DNA of 64,000 bases, from positions 186,001 through 250,000 of the forward strand of contig FWCC01000044.1 in assembly GCA_900169235.1 (NCBI GenBank), written 5' to 3'. The notes under the pieces are model-generated. The model worked only from the letters and a program-made list of their open reading frames with translations. It was not told the DNA's origin and made no database searches. The translations under genes were made by a program, and so were the position numbers. This document shows positions 11,350 through 21,849 of this stretch, one piece after another (within the stretch, counting starts at the first letter, position 1; the number at the start of each line of letters is the position of its first letter). The stretch is from Zarea fungicola. Taxonomy: Eukaryota; Ascomycota; Sordariomycetes; Hypocreales; Cordycipitaceae.

Positions 11350-14300
11350 AATCTGGGAATATCTCGCAGATAGCAGGGGGTGTAGAATATTTGGAGGGGA
11401 CGTTGTTCGTCAATCGAATTACGCTCGCAATCTTGACTGCATGGCGACGTCCAGGTAGACGCGTGCCAGAAAGGGATCGATCGCTTCAAAATTCTGTGAC
11501 CTGCACGGCAGCGGGTCGATGCTTGCCCGTAGGATTCGCGTTATGCCGACCGTCTCGGCGTCGTAGGTCTTTGCAGCAAAGGGGGGCGGGAGGCGACGGG
11601 GGTTGTTGGAGCAGCCCAGAAGGACACAAGCGTCGCGATTCGATGCGGGGACAAAATAAAGCCGGCAGCGCGTTCCGACTGATAGAGAGGCTTCAAAAAC
11701 AGCGTTCTGCAGCCCGTTGGGCACCTCTGTGGCGGTTGGGGACTCGAGAAGAAGAATGGGCAAACTCGACGAGAAAGCAGCAAGAATGTGGGAGCGGACG
11801 AAAAGAGAATTCGAGGTGGGAGTACGAGAGCGTCGCAGGGTCCGTTGGTAGTGGTAAGACAAAGGGGAAAAGGTCTCGAAATGTCAGAATAGAGATTATA
11901 AGATGGATAGAAGAATGGCGCGACCAAATGGCAAGGTAAGAATAGCGAGGAAGAGAGTGTGTCGAGAAAAAAACTAATGTGAGGACGAGGGTAGGAAATG
12001 GGAATGGGGAGGACGGTCGGGGAGGAACGACAGAGACACTGACTGAGGAGCCGGCTGGCTTCTTTCTTTCCTGCTGGTACCTCTAACCACTTTGCCAATC
12101 CCACCAGAGTTAGAGCGGCGCCCAATGAATGGCGCGCCGGGTGGGTACGTACTCGCCCCAGTGCTGGTTGGTCGAATCCTCCCCTCTGTCGGGGTGTGAG
12201 AAGATGCGCTGAGCGGTGCTGGTGGGCTACCACCAGTACTCTCTCTTATTAGTAGGTATGCGTGCGCAGGTGCAGGTCGCTGTAGGGGGGGATCTGGCGG
12301 ATGCTGTCCGTCCCCAGCTGCAGAGTCCACTGTGCCACCAATGTGCGCAGTGTTCTCCGGCAGGGCAGTCCCTAGACAGCGGGCCACGGCAAGGCAACTG
12401 TGGCTCTTGTTTGCTGGGGCGCGACCGAAATAGCGCTAGACCAATTCTCGAATAGGTTATGGAGTATCTTACCTGGAGAGACTAGTGCCGCGTGCATGTC
12501 GAAAAAGTGGTTGCCTCAGGCTGACACAGAGTTGTTTCTGCGCGTGCTGCATCATGCACGGCTGCGCGCGTTGATGCAACCACCTTGTTGCTCCATTTGG
12601 TCTCCAGAGATAACTAGCACAGTGGGCTGGTAATGCCAACGCGCGCCGTACTGTGCAGATGGTGCGGCTGTAGCGGGGGCAACAAGTGCTCCCTGCAACA
12701 GGCCTGGCACAAAGCACTACAGCGCCCAGCTTTCCTTTCCCTCCAGGCGCCTGGCGAGGCTCTCCCCTGGTAACATTACCAAACACTCCTGGCCACTGTG
12801 GCGCTTCAAAGCGAGGCGAATGCAGCAGAGTCGAAGACATGCTGGGCCGGAAGAGGAAGCCTGTAAAGTTGGTCTGCGCGAGGGACTTGCCCACACAGCC
12901 GCAAGCACAGTTCGACTGTTTGACTGGGGCTTATTATGTTTGAACTGCGCCATCGGAAAGCATTACGGCTAGCCTTGTTATTCCTCCTCGCTCACCCCTC
13001 TCTCTTCTCTTCTCTTCTCTTCTTGTGCGTGTTCTGAGCCAATGCAATCTTCCTTCCTTCCTACTATAAGTGCACCCTTGTCCCTAGCAATCAAAAATCG
13101 AGTCGGTATTTGAACATGCCCTCCTAATGTCGTTGTATCAGGCTTAATCTGTGTCGTCTCGAAATCGGCTCACTATTAGCAACAGACCACTTCCTATCGA
13201 AACTAGGCGAGCGAGCAAAAACAAAAAACATCTATTTTCGTTTGTTTTCGAGTCTTGCGACAGCGTTACCTCGACCTCGACACTAGCTTGCAACAGGGGG
13301 GATGGCAAAGGGGGCGTGTCTTGGTGGGGTACGGAGTACTAATGTTCAAATGCCAACGTAGCCGTGTCCGTGATGACACAGCCAAACAGCCCAGCCAGGC
13401 GCCACTGTAGCGGCACAGCGCTGGGACATGTCGCTGCTCTTGTTGCGTCAAAACTGCATCCTCTTCGCCAAGCGAAAATTACGAATACTCCAAGCGAATC
13501 TACCGTGTTACCGAGTCATCCATGAATACCGATCGTTCCTTTTTAATCACATATCGTAGAGAGTGTTGCTTTGGGAGATTATTGCGTCTTGCAAGCTCAA
13601 ATCGAGAAGAATAAAAAGAAAGAAAAAGAAAATGCTGGTATTGGGTTGACTCGCGGACCATGAACAGTATGAGCCAATCCCGCGAGTCCAAAAAACACAG
13701 TTGGCTCATGTGCCAGTCTTGGTGGCAAGGTGGCAACTTTAGTAAATGGCCTCCGAGTCCATTTCGCCTGAGCATGATTTCAGAAGAGATCAAATGGTCA
13801 TGGTTCTAGTTACAAACAAAAAAGCTGTCGCCCAGCACGAACCAAGGAGACGACAAGGCGTCGCAGGGCGGGAGACAGGCGGGGGCCTAAGACCACCCGT
13901 CGCTTTCTTTGCCCTAGCAAGTTGGTTGGCCACTTTGCAATCTTGGTGCGCGAGGTGGATCCTGATGCTGGGCTCAGAATAAGACTGCGCCGTGCCCCAG
14001 GGGATATCAGCGAAACTCTCATGGAGTTTGATTGCGTTATTAACACCCTCGTTTTTGGACTTATTGACATTGGACAGTCTCTTTCATTACCAAAGCACCT
14101 TGTGCGTCCATGTGCCGTAATAAGTCGCGAACCTAAAAAGCGCGTCCAGCGTTACTTCGAACTGTGGCAGGCCTTGTTGAATTAACCCCCTGCCGTTACG
14201 CACTAAATACGTGCCTTATTATTCTCATTTAATTATAGAGTATTTAGACCAGATACTCCCATCTGTGCTTTGGAACGGTCCGAACTACCAGATTTTACTG

Positions 14301-15200
14301 CGCATTACTGAATCGTCTCGGTGCTACCCATCCCTCTAGCGTTCCTCACTCGACAGCAAACATATTCGCGACTTCCATCTCCCTACAAATTCCCGGTTCC
14401 ACGAGTCGATGCGCCTACCGGTTTTAGGCCCGCACTATAATCCTTCTTCATGTCATTACATAAAGCAATGCACCACAATGAAAGAGTGTGAAAGCAAAAA
14501 TTACGCCCCCAATGGCCCCGAAGGACAATTGAGCATGAGTCGACGCCACGCTGTGCAATGCAGGCCTCTCAGACTAGTGTCTCGTATTCATGAACTCGAG
14601 ACACTGGAACAAGGTAAGTATGAAGAAAAAAGGGAGAAAGGAAAAGTGAAAGTGCAAAAGCACGAGGTGAATATATACGTGCTCTCATCGGGCCCGTGCG
14701 CCTCCTTCTGCCTGGGGCTGCACTTCCAGGCACCAGCTGGGGCTGCTTCAGCCGCGACGCTGCAGTCTGGTGCAATGTAGATGACTGATCATTTCGTTGG
14801 ACGCTGTACGCTTCCGCGAGCCCTTTTCTTAATTAAAAAAAAATTAATGATACTGCGTTTGAAGAAGTTATTTGGTGTAAGGTGTAACTAGACGTTCGTG
14901 ATAGGCTCTTTGGTTTTCTATTCCCAGCACATTCGAAGCACTGCCACTTGCTGCCAGTGACGGAAGTGGGTCGCTTCAGCGTCCAATGACGGGTGGAGTT
15001 TTGGTCCCATGACGCACCGGCCCAACAACCAGCCGTTGCACAATGGAGGCATGGATTATTTATCAATTATCTCAACGATCAAGCATCACTCTTCCAGAGA
15101 CCATCACCATCGCCATTAGCACTCTTGCTATTTGAAACTTCTATTCTCATAGCATAGATATTGACTCGCCTACCGAGACTGCTCCTCGTTGCCCATCGCA
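11350..15200. other. long intergenic region upstream of the SET3-like gene and the NPC2-like gene
   Basis: In 3.85 kb I recognise no complete gene. It probably holds the leader and promoter of the SET3-like gene, with CT-rich tracts such as the (TCTTC)n run at about 13005-13022. The overlapping frames at 11391-12894 on both strands are arginine- and proline-rich and look accidental. A single protein-like 3' fragment at 13922-14185 is listed separately. The last few hundred bases contain the NPC2 promoter. Confidence 0.5.
13922..14185 (+). pseudogene. protein-like open fragment, no recognised family
   Basis: The frame ends at a TAA and has a balanced, protein-like composition over about 85 codons, for example GDISETLMEFDCVINTLVFG and LPKHLVRPCAVISREPKKRV. 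There is no ATG at the 5' side; the frame begins at a TTG just after a possible acceptor (CCCTAG at 13913-13918). It could be the last exon of a small gene, a relic of one, or chance. I do not recognise a domain. Confidence is low because no upstream exon could be placed. Confidence 0.2.
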
Positions 15201-15908
15201 ATGAAGTTCACCACCGCCCTCGGCCTGGTCAGCCTCTGCCTTTCGCCGGCAACGGCCCTGGGTATCTTCAACGACAAGGCTGGTGCCGCCCTCGACGACA
15301 ACGATAACAAGATTCCTGGCAACTCGCCCCTTGAGCTCTGCAAAGGGGATCACAGCGATGATCTCATCACCATTGAGAATGTCGACCTCAGCCCGAACCC
15401 TCCCCTGGCGTACGTCCTTTTACTTCCCCCGCACGAGGCGCCTGACAAATCCCGGACCACCCTTGCAGCATGCCTGGCAACTTTGTCAATTCATTACATA
15501 CTAACATTTCAGATAGTGGCAAGCAGCTTCTGATCAAGGCCAGTGGTACAGTGAAGGAGACGATCAACGAAGGTGCCTATGTCAAGCTTACGGTCAAGTA
15601 CGGTCTGATCAAGCTCCTCACCACCACTGCCGATCTCTGCGAGCAGTTTGGAAACATTGACATGAAGTGTCCTCTTGAGAAGGGCAAGCAAACAATTGAA
15701 AAGACGGTTGAGCTTCCCGTCGAGATTCCTCCTGTGGGTCTATTTTTTCTACTCCAGAGTCTGGTGTCCTGATGGCTAATCAAATTTATAGGGTAAATAC
15801 ACCGTCATCGCCGACGTCTTCAACGCCGATGATACCCCCATCACCTGCCTTACTGCTACCGTTCAGTTTAACTTCGGTGGGGCTGGTTTCTTGAGCAGCG
15901 AATTGTAA
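15201..15908 (+). CDS. NPC2: ML-domain sterol/phospholipid transfer protein, NPC2-like
   Basis: This is a small secreted or vacuolar-lumen lipid-binding protein of the MD-2-related (ML) family, the phosphatidylglycerol/phosphatidylinositol transfer protein type. Exons are 15201-15409, 15517-15733 and 15792-15908 (180 aa). Intron 1 has donor GTACGT, branch TACTAACAT and acceptor GATAG. The first AG upstream (15511-15512) would give an immediate stop, so the second AG at 15515-15516 is used. Intron 2 runs from GTGGGT to TATAG. A signal peptide covers residues 1 to about 20 (hydrophobic, ending ATALG). The ML core follows, with LELCKGD, NPPLAGKQLLIKASGTV and the Cys-bearing segments ADLCEQ, MKCPL and ITCLTA, which would form the family's disulfides. 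It converges with the V-ATPase subunit gene, with 296 bp between stops. Confidence 0.93.
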
Positions 15909-16204
15909 TGGGACATTTGCTATGTTAGATTTATGCGCGTTATGTAGAGCGAATTCTGTTTGCATAGACCTAGCTACCCTGGAGTTTGTTCCACGTGTGC
16001 TTTTCCACGCCGCCTCTTCGTGATTTACCTTCATAGTTGAAATAATATTCCATTTAGAGTCTTCGGTACCGTCTTTGTACTTGTGAACTATTCTTTGCTT
16101 CGTGATGCAGAGGTGTATTTGCATAATGCTGAATCATGTATTTATATTATTCCTTACAATGCTTTGGAACAACTAGACAAGAAGTGCCCACCGCTATTTG
16201 GAGA

Positions 16205-16760
16205 TTATTCTCCAAATAGACGACGAACGCGTCTCAATACACTGTCCTTCTCTGGGTCATATGGATGGTCTTTGCTGGGGATCTCGAGAATAGTAGGAAA
16301 AGCCGCTGTATAGGTATCGATGCGATGACGTATGCGGTCGGCAATCTTTTCGGTCATTGTTAGCATCCCTGCCTCCTTGATGGACTTTGGAAATGTCCGT
16401 ACATGTTGATTGATCAGAACAATACCGATATCCTTGCGCTCCTCGGTAAAACGTTCAAATGCAGCTTCGATGGACTGTGTATCGGTCTTGTTATCGACGA
16501 CAAGGAAATTCTTCTGGCCGTCACCGCCCGTGGTGACATGCTACAGTTTCATTAGCTACGCGCATTGAGCATTTAAGATGACCTTAAGTAACATACACCG
16601 ATACCGGCAAGTAGCAGTCCAGTTACTGAGTCCTGCGGCGTATTAGCTGGTGTATCTTCCTGGTCACTTTCCGAAACGGCGTCCACGAGAGTTCACACCA
16701 TACCTCGTCCCCAATCACGGCCAGAAACTGGCGGTCCTTGAAATCTGCTTGAGACGCCAT
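16205..16760 (-). CDS. VMA7: V-type proton ATPase subunit F
   Basis: This is a subunit of the V1 central rotor stalk that couples ATP hydrolysis to proton pumping in vacuolar membranes. It has four exons: 16704-16760, 16597-16632, 16403-16540 and 16205-16345 (complement), 123 aa, the usual length for fungal subunit F. Conserved blocks are [42 protein letters not shown] and [20 protein letters not shown]. Intron donors are GTATGG, GTATGT and GTACGG, each with a CTAAY branch. Intron 3 (57 nt, 16346-16402) has no stop and is a multiple of three, so an unspliced reading adds 19 residues inside the conserved core. It was removed because the family has none there and because it carries GCTAAC and an AAAAG acceptor. 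It is divergent from NUR1. Confidence 0.95.
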
Positions 16761-17191
16761 GTCGAGCCGTCGCTGCGATGCTGATTCGAAGCTACACAGC
16801 TAGGACGCAGTGGTGTAGATGGAAATGTCGTCTGCGGCTGGCACATATCTGGTAGCCTGAGAGCCTCAGAGGCACCAAGTGACAGAGCCCCACCAGTCTC
16901 CTAGCGCCAATTTAGGTATAACCGGCTGCCGCTTTTATCCAGCTGCAAGACTGTCTCACTCGAGCCAAGTCGCAATTAAAGCGGCGCCATTTTTGGCTGC
17001 TACCTGACAACCAGCTCTCGTTCACAAACAAACAATCAGAGCACCTCCAAAGCGCACCACCAAATCGACGGCGGCGCTTTGCAGTATCTGCGTAGCTCAT
17101 CACCAGGCATCCTCTACTGGTCCATTAGGAGAGAAATCATATCCCGTTTCGATTTTTACTGCAACGAGTTTATTGCACCAGAGTAGCAACA
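16761..17191. promoter_or_regulatory. VMA7/NUR1 shared upstream region
   Basis: A 431-bp divergent intergenic stretch separates two start codons on opposite strands, so both promoters must lie here. I see no clear TATA box. No coding frame is credible. Confidence 0.5.
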
Positions 17192-18590
17192 ATGCCTCGC
17201 CTCGTTCGGCGCAAGCCGTTGTTCCAGCGCCTGTCCGCGATGCTGAATCCGATGGATTTTCTGCTATGGCTGTCCGAGGAACTAGAGACTCGCGACTGGG
17301 ACTCTGCAAATGCAGGCACGCAGCTTGGACTGGGATTCAATTTTGTCTTTCTCCTTGCGCGAGCAAATTCCGGCTCAGCGCCGTCCACGGATGATGTGTT
17401 TGGCGGCGAGAGCAAGTCACTGTGGCTGTCGTTGATGGTACGGCTCAACCAGCAAACTTGGAATTCACGTGTCCGAAAACTGATCAATATTCCAGGTTAA
17501 TTCCATTGTTTGGGGGCTAGCGTTATTTTCGGTGACAAATGGGGTGTACACATTGGTTAGGACCCGGAAGTATAGGATGTTTGAAGCCGATATCAATGTA
17601 CAGCCTGGGACGCCATCCGCTCGTCGGGTCCCAGTTCAAGGCTCGCCTGCAGCAGCATCGCCACTTCTCTTCCTTGCCAGCATGATTACTCACGAAACTG
17701 CAGAGAGCAGGGCGCATCCTGACAAAAATCGCGACGTGTGGGAGCTGGCCGTCTGGGATCCTCTGCCCATCTCACTTCGCCTGTTTTGCTTGTTCGGACC
17801 TGCGCATGTCTTGGTTTATTTCATGTTTCTCCCACTGGCCTCGATGGATCCCCGCCCTAGCATCACCATATTCAACACAATAGTTCTCCAAGTCATTATG
17901 TCGGCACATCTGTTACTCTTTTTCTCCAAGTTCACCCAGCAGGCCAAGGACAACTCTATCATCCAAGGAGAAGTCATGCACGAGTATGACACCAAGTTCG
18001 TTCATCCTTTGATGCATCCTGTTGTACGCGACGTTGGCATACAGGTATCTACCGACAATGGTGCAGGTACAGAGGATCTGGTTCACACAGGAACACCAAC
18101 TACGCTCATCAGAAGGCTTGGCATACATAAGAACCCTCATCTTGACAAAGAGGAACCCACACCGTCTCGCCCAACTGTCTTTAAACCAAGCCTCTTTACG
18201 CCTTCGGGCCGTAAATCAGATTCATTTAGCCCCATGCCATCAATTCGAAGCTCAGGCCTGCGCAACAGCATGCCGAGCCCCGGCCGACTGCCAACATCCG
18301 TTTCGAGAAACAATCTAAGCCATCATCCATCTTTTACCGGAAACTCGGGAGGCTTGATACATGAGCAGTCCCCGTTGAGGCACACACATAGCCTCGACAA
18401 CCTCAACAGCCCGCAGCAGCAGTCTCCTCGTACATCAAGAGAAATGGCTGCTTATGAACAGCGGGTACGACCAAACAGCCCGCTTAAGCATTCAGAGAGT
18501 CGAAAATCATTGGGCACAGCAACACCAGATGCGTCGAGCACTACACGGGGCAGATTTCTTCAGCAAGAAAACCAGCGGCCACGATGGTAA
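17192..18590 (+). CDS. NUR1: nuclear rim protein 1
   Basis: This is an inner nuclear membrane protein. Yeast Nur1 works with Heh1 and the cohibin complex to tether and silence rDNA at the nuclear edge. Exons are 17192-17437 and 17496-18590 (446 aa); the 58-nt intron runs from GTACGG to TTCCAG. Conserved family blocks are PMDFLLWLSEELETRDWDS near residue 25, DVWELAVWDPLPISLRLFCL at about 160 and QGEVMHEYDTKFVHP at about 235. Four hydrophobic segments lie at about residues 45-60, 83-100, 170-195 and 202-222. The C-terminal 200 residues are Ser/Pro-rich, basic and predicted disordered, which fits a nucleoplasmic tail. Start and intron are set by the conserved N-terminus. Confidence 0.93.
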
Positions 18591-18980
18591 CGCGAGATGA
18601 ATTTACTTTTTTTTGTAACAGCTTAATTATTCAAGTTCTTTCCATCTCGTTTGTGACTTTTTTTTACTTTAGACAGGCAGGAAATGGGCTGGAATACCGC
18701 CTGCCTTGAAGTGGCAAGGCAAGTTCGAACGGCAGCTCAAGCGACCGCCAATGAGTGCCTGTAAGAATTGCTATATGTAAGCTTCTTAGCTATCTGAAGC
18801 CATGCATGGTATCTATTTACCCCATTCACATGGACCTAGCCAGTTCTTTCACATAAATTCCCGTCTCTAGTTTATATTTACAATTGTTTCACCAGCTGCA
18901 CCAGCTGCATCATTTGCCCTCGCTTCCGCTCTTGCCGCCAGCTGCCAGTGCAGCTTCAGCTGCAAACAGCGTCGGCAACC
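18591..18980. other. intergenic after NUR1
   Basis: This is the 3' flank of NUR1 (T-rich runs at about 18606-18666) and the leader of the next gene. It includes a repetitive CACCAGCTGCAC-like patch at about 18890-18910. No separate gene is seen. Confidence 0.5.
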
Positions 18981-19187
18981 ATGCCTCACTTTTTAGGGGC
19001 CAAAGCCTCCCCACTAGCCCAAGAACTTTTACAAAAGCATCAAAATCCTTCAGATATGCCATTAACGGGTGACACAGGCAAGAGACGTACTGTATCATAG
19101 AGTGGATGGGCACGTCACATCTTTCCAAGCAAACGACTTGAACGAGGCGGGACACTTCGGGCTAAGGGATTCTGGGAGGCATCTGGA
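18981..19187 (+). pseudogene. possible 5' part of the following gene, broken by an in-frame TAG
   Basis: An ATG at 18981 opens a frame that starts MPHFLGAKASPLAQELLQKH and stays open until a TAG at 19098-19100. It then continues in the same frame, through RHIFPSKRLERGGTLRAKGF, directly into the 844-codon model that starts at 19188. Both sides of the TAG look like protein. The cause may be a real nonsense mutation (CAG to TAG is one transition), stop readthrough, a sequencing error, or a 60-nt intron (donor GTACTG at 19088, acceptor GAG at 19147) that would skip the stop but lacks a clear branch site. I cannot choose between these from the sequence. Confidence 0.4.
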
Positions 19188-21849
19188 ATGAAGAAGAATA
19201 GATCCTCTCTGCAACGAGAAGACCTGGCCAAGGGAGAGATGCCTCGCAGCCAAGCGAGTATGAATTCAGATACAATAGTCCGATGGAATACAGCAAAAGA
19301 GCTTCCCAAGAATGATTCTCCGGAACTTCCGCGAGCAAAGCACGACGTGCGATTTAATCTTCCAGAAATCAAGTTTAGCCACGACGATGGAAGCTGGAAC
19401 TGGATGGGCAGCGAGCCAAACAAGACAGCTACTGCAAACACCGCGAAGATAATAATCGAGAGGTCACTTCTTCACCCAAACGCCATACTTGCAAACAGAG
19501 CCGACTCTGTTGCCACTCATGTTCTTGATAGTCACCTTGAAAGTGCAAACTCTATGCTTCGGTTAAAAAAGCAGGCACGGCAAGAGCGCCGTGCTTTGAA
19601 GGAAAGCGGTGACTATCTAGGAGTTCAGGGAATCAACCCCGTAACTGGCCAGTTGGATATTGAAACCCCAACAGATAGTGAAGAAAGTCGACCAAGTTGC
19701 AATACGTCAAAGGAGAAACACGAAAGATCAGGGCAGCTTGTTGGGCCTCTTGACCAAGAAGTCTTGGTCGACAGCTTAGTAGGCAAGGAAGAGAAAAAGA
19801 GGCAGCTCCAAGCAAGGCTGGACGAGCTTTGTCGAATGGAAAAAGGAAAGCAAAATGCTCAAGATCTAAACGGTCAAGTGGTATGGCGCCGACATACTAA
19901 AGAATGGTCGATTGTTTGGAACTCCAATCAGAACAACAAAGAGCCACTGCTTCAGGGTGATTCTCATGCAAGTCAGTATCGGTCACAGTCTCCCACAAAC
20001 TAACTTGCGACTAACAATCTGTGCAGAGTCTTCAAAGCAAACGAATATAGATCAAACAGGAGTCAAAAGCCCGGACCAACCGCTTATAGATTTGGAATGC
20101 TCACAAAATTCAAGCATATCAGAGGACAATCCCGACTCTGATAACGGTAGCCAATACAACGACATGTCAGATGGAACTGTAGTACGCACTCCACATCAAC
20201 GAAGTCTTGCAGATGTCTCCCGTTCAGCGCTGGAATTGTTCCAGAATGGCATAAGCTTTGATCATTCTGGTCCATCCAGTGGAGTTGGATTTAGAGCATC
20301 GCCAAGGCGCATATCCTCTCCGGCAGTGTCGCCGACTTTTAGAGGTGCGCAAGAGCCGAACTTGGAGAGCTGGTCCGAAGGGCCCAAGTCTTTGTACAAT
20401 TTCGGGAGCTCTATGGCCGGGAATGAAGCTACCAATATAAAATTCGATCTTTTTTTAGATCACAGTCGCACCCAGCCACCAGAGCCTGGGGAGGAGAAGC
20501 GCAGCGTCCAACTCAGCAAGATGAGTCGCCGTGCGTTTCAAAGATTGACCAAACCTCCCAGGACGGTAACCACCCAGGCCCAAAATCAGAACGTAACGCA
20601 GAAGCAAAAATTACAGAGGAAAATGAGCATGCCCGTAATACCATTATCCAAAGTGGATGCATGGATCATGAATGTCGCTCATCGGACGAAAGACGGCGAC
20701 AGCCCCGCTCGAATACTCGGCAAACCACCAGGAAATACAGCAACGCCGAGCTTGGAGAATCTGTCAGTGAAGAAGGCGGTGGATGTGTCAAATCGAGGCG
20801 CAAGGGAAGCAATAACCAACAATGTCGACATACTTCAGAGACAAGTTCAAATGATAGATGCCATGAGGAGCCACAAGAAGCAACAGAGGGACTGCGGGCA
20901 AAAGGAGACCACGATAGTAGATATCACGGGAAAATGGGGAAGGATCGGCGAATCTGTCTGCACACCCATCACCACCACTACTGGATACAGCCAGTACGGG
21001 GAGCTATCACCGGCGCTGGTGGATTGCAACGATGCGGCAGTAACGTCGCAAGAGGAGTCAACCATATGCTACCACGAGACGACATTGAGCGCTTTACCCA
21101 AAGCCAAGGACTTGCCCGCACCTACACAGAACGCTACTACGTCTGCGATACCATCGAAGTGCAACCAGGAATCGCGTGTACGATATCTAAAGATATCAGA
21201 TGGCGCAACTCGAACGCGGATCCGTACAACAACGGTGCAGGAGAAGAAGTCGCATTCCACCGAGCGAATGCCGTCGACTCCCCCGCCACAGGAGCCAAAC
21301 GGTCGAAAGACCCCAAAGGTGAACTTGAAGATAGCCTGTGTAGAGGAGAGAAAACGAAGGGAGCAAAGCTTGCCAAAGGTGCCGATATCACAGAAGGTAG
21401 GTCTCTGCGACGTATGCAGCGAATGCCTGCAGGTAGGTGCTGCTTGTCGATTTCACTTCGCGTATAAGTAAGATCAAGTCTGACTCGGCCAAACCGTTTT
21501 ACAGGTGCCAGGATGCTTTCCAGTCCATCTCGCCGCAGACGACGCCATCGCTCATCATTCCGGGGGCAGTGAAGCTGATCGACTGCGGGAGAAACAACTT
21601 GCAACCAGGATAGGCACACTATGTGACAATACCGTCGGCCAGATCATAGCAACACTAGAACTTTACTGCAAGGTAGTATGGCCAGTATTTGACCCATATT
21701 CTGCCTTGTGGGAAAGAAACGCGGCAAAAGAAACTACAGTACTGGACATGTTGGCTGTAATTATGGCCTTGCCAGGTGCGGTAACAGTTGTGGCAGTTGC
21801 TTTATGGGGAATAGGCGTCGTAACAGCTGTAGGAGCTTGGCTATTTTAA
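19188..21849 (+). CDS. hypothetical large disordered protein with a C-terminal membrane anchor
   Basis: I do not recognise the family. Exons are 19188-19971, 20027-21432 and 21505-21849 (844 aa from the first ATG after the TAG at 19098). Intron 1 (55 nt) has donor GTCAGT, branch GACTAACAA and acceptor TGCAG. Intron 2 (72 nt) runs from GTAGGT to TTACAG. The protein is mostly charged and Ser/Thr-rich, with a basic helix at about residues 126-137 (LKKQARQERRALKE), a Glu/Lys-rich coiled stretch at about 200-220, many SP/TP sites and a Cys patch CDVCSECLQ at the exon 2/3 junction. The last 40 residues hold two hydrophobic stretches ending VVTAVGAWLF, so it is probably tail-anchored with a cytosolic N-terminal bulk. 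The true start is uncertain. Confidence 0.75.

Noticed and set aside
11541..12233. A 230-codon minus-strand frame in front of the SET3-like gene
   Set aside because: Arg/Pro/Ser-rich with no domain, overlapping equally long frames on the other strand. It is better explained as GC- and CT-rich leader sequence.
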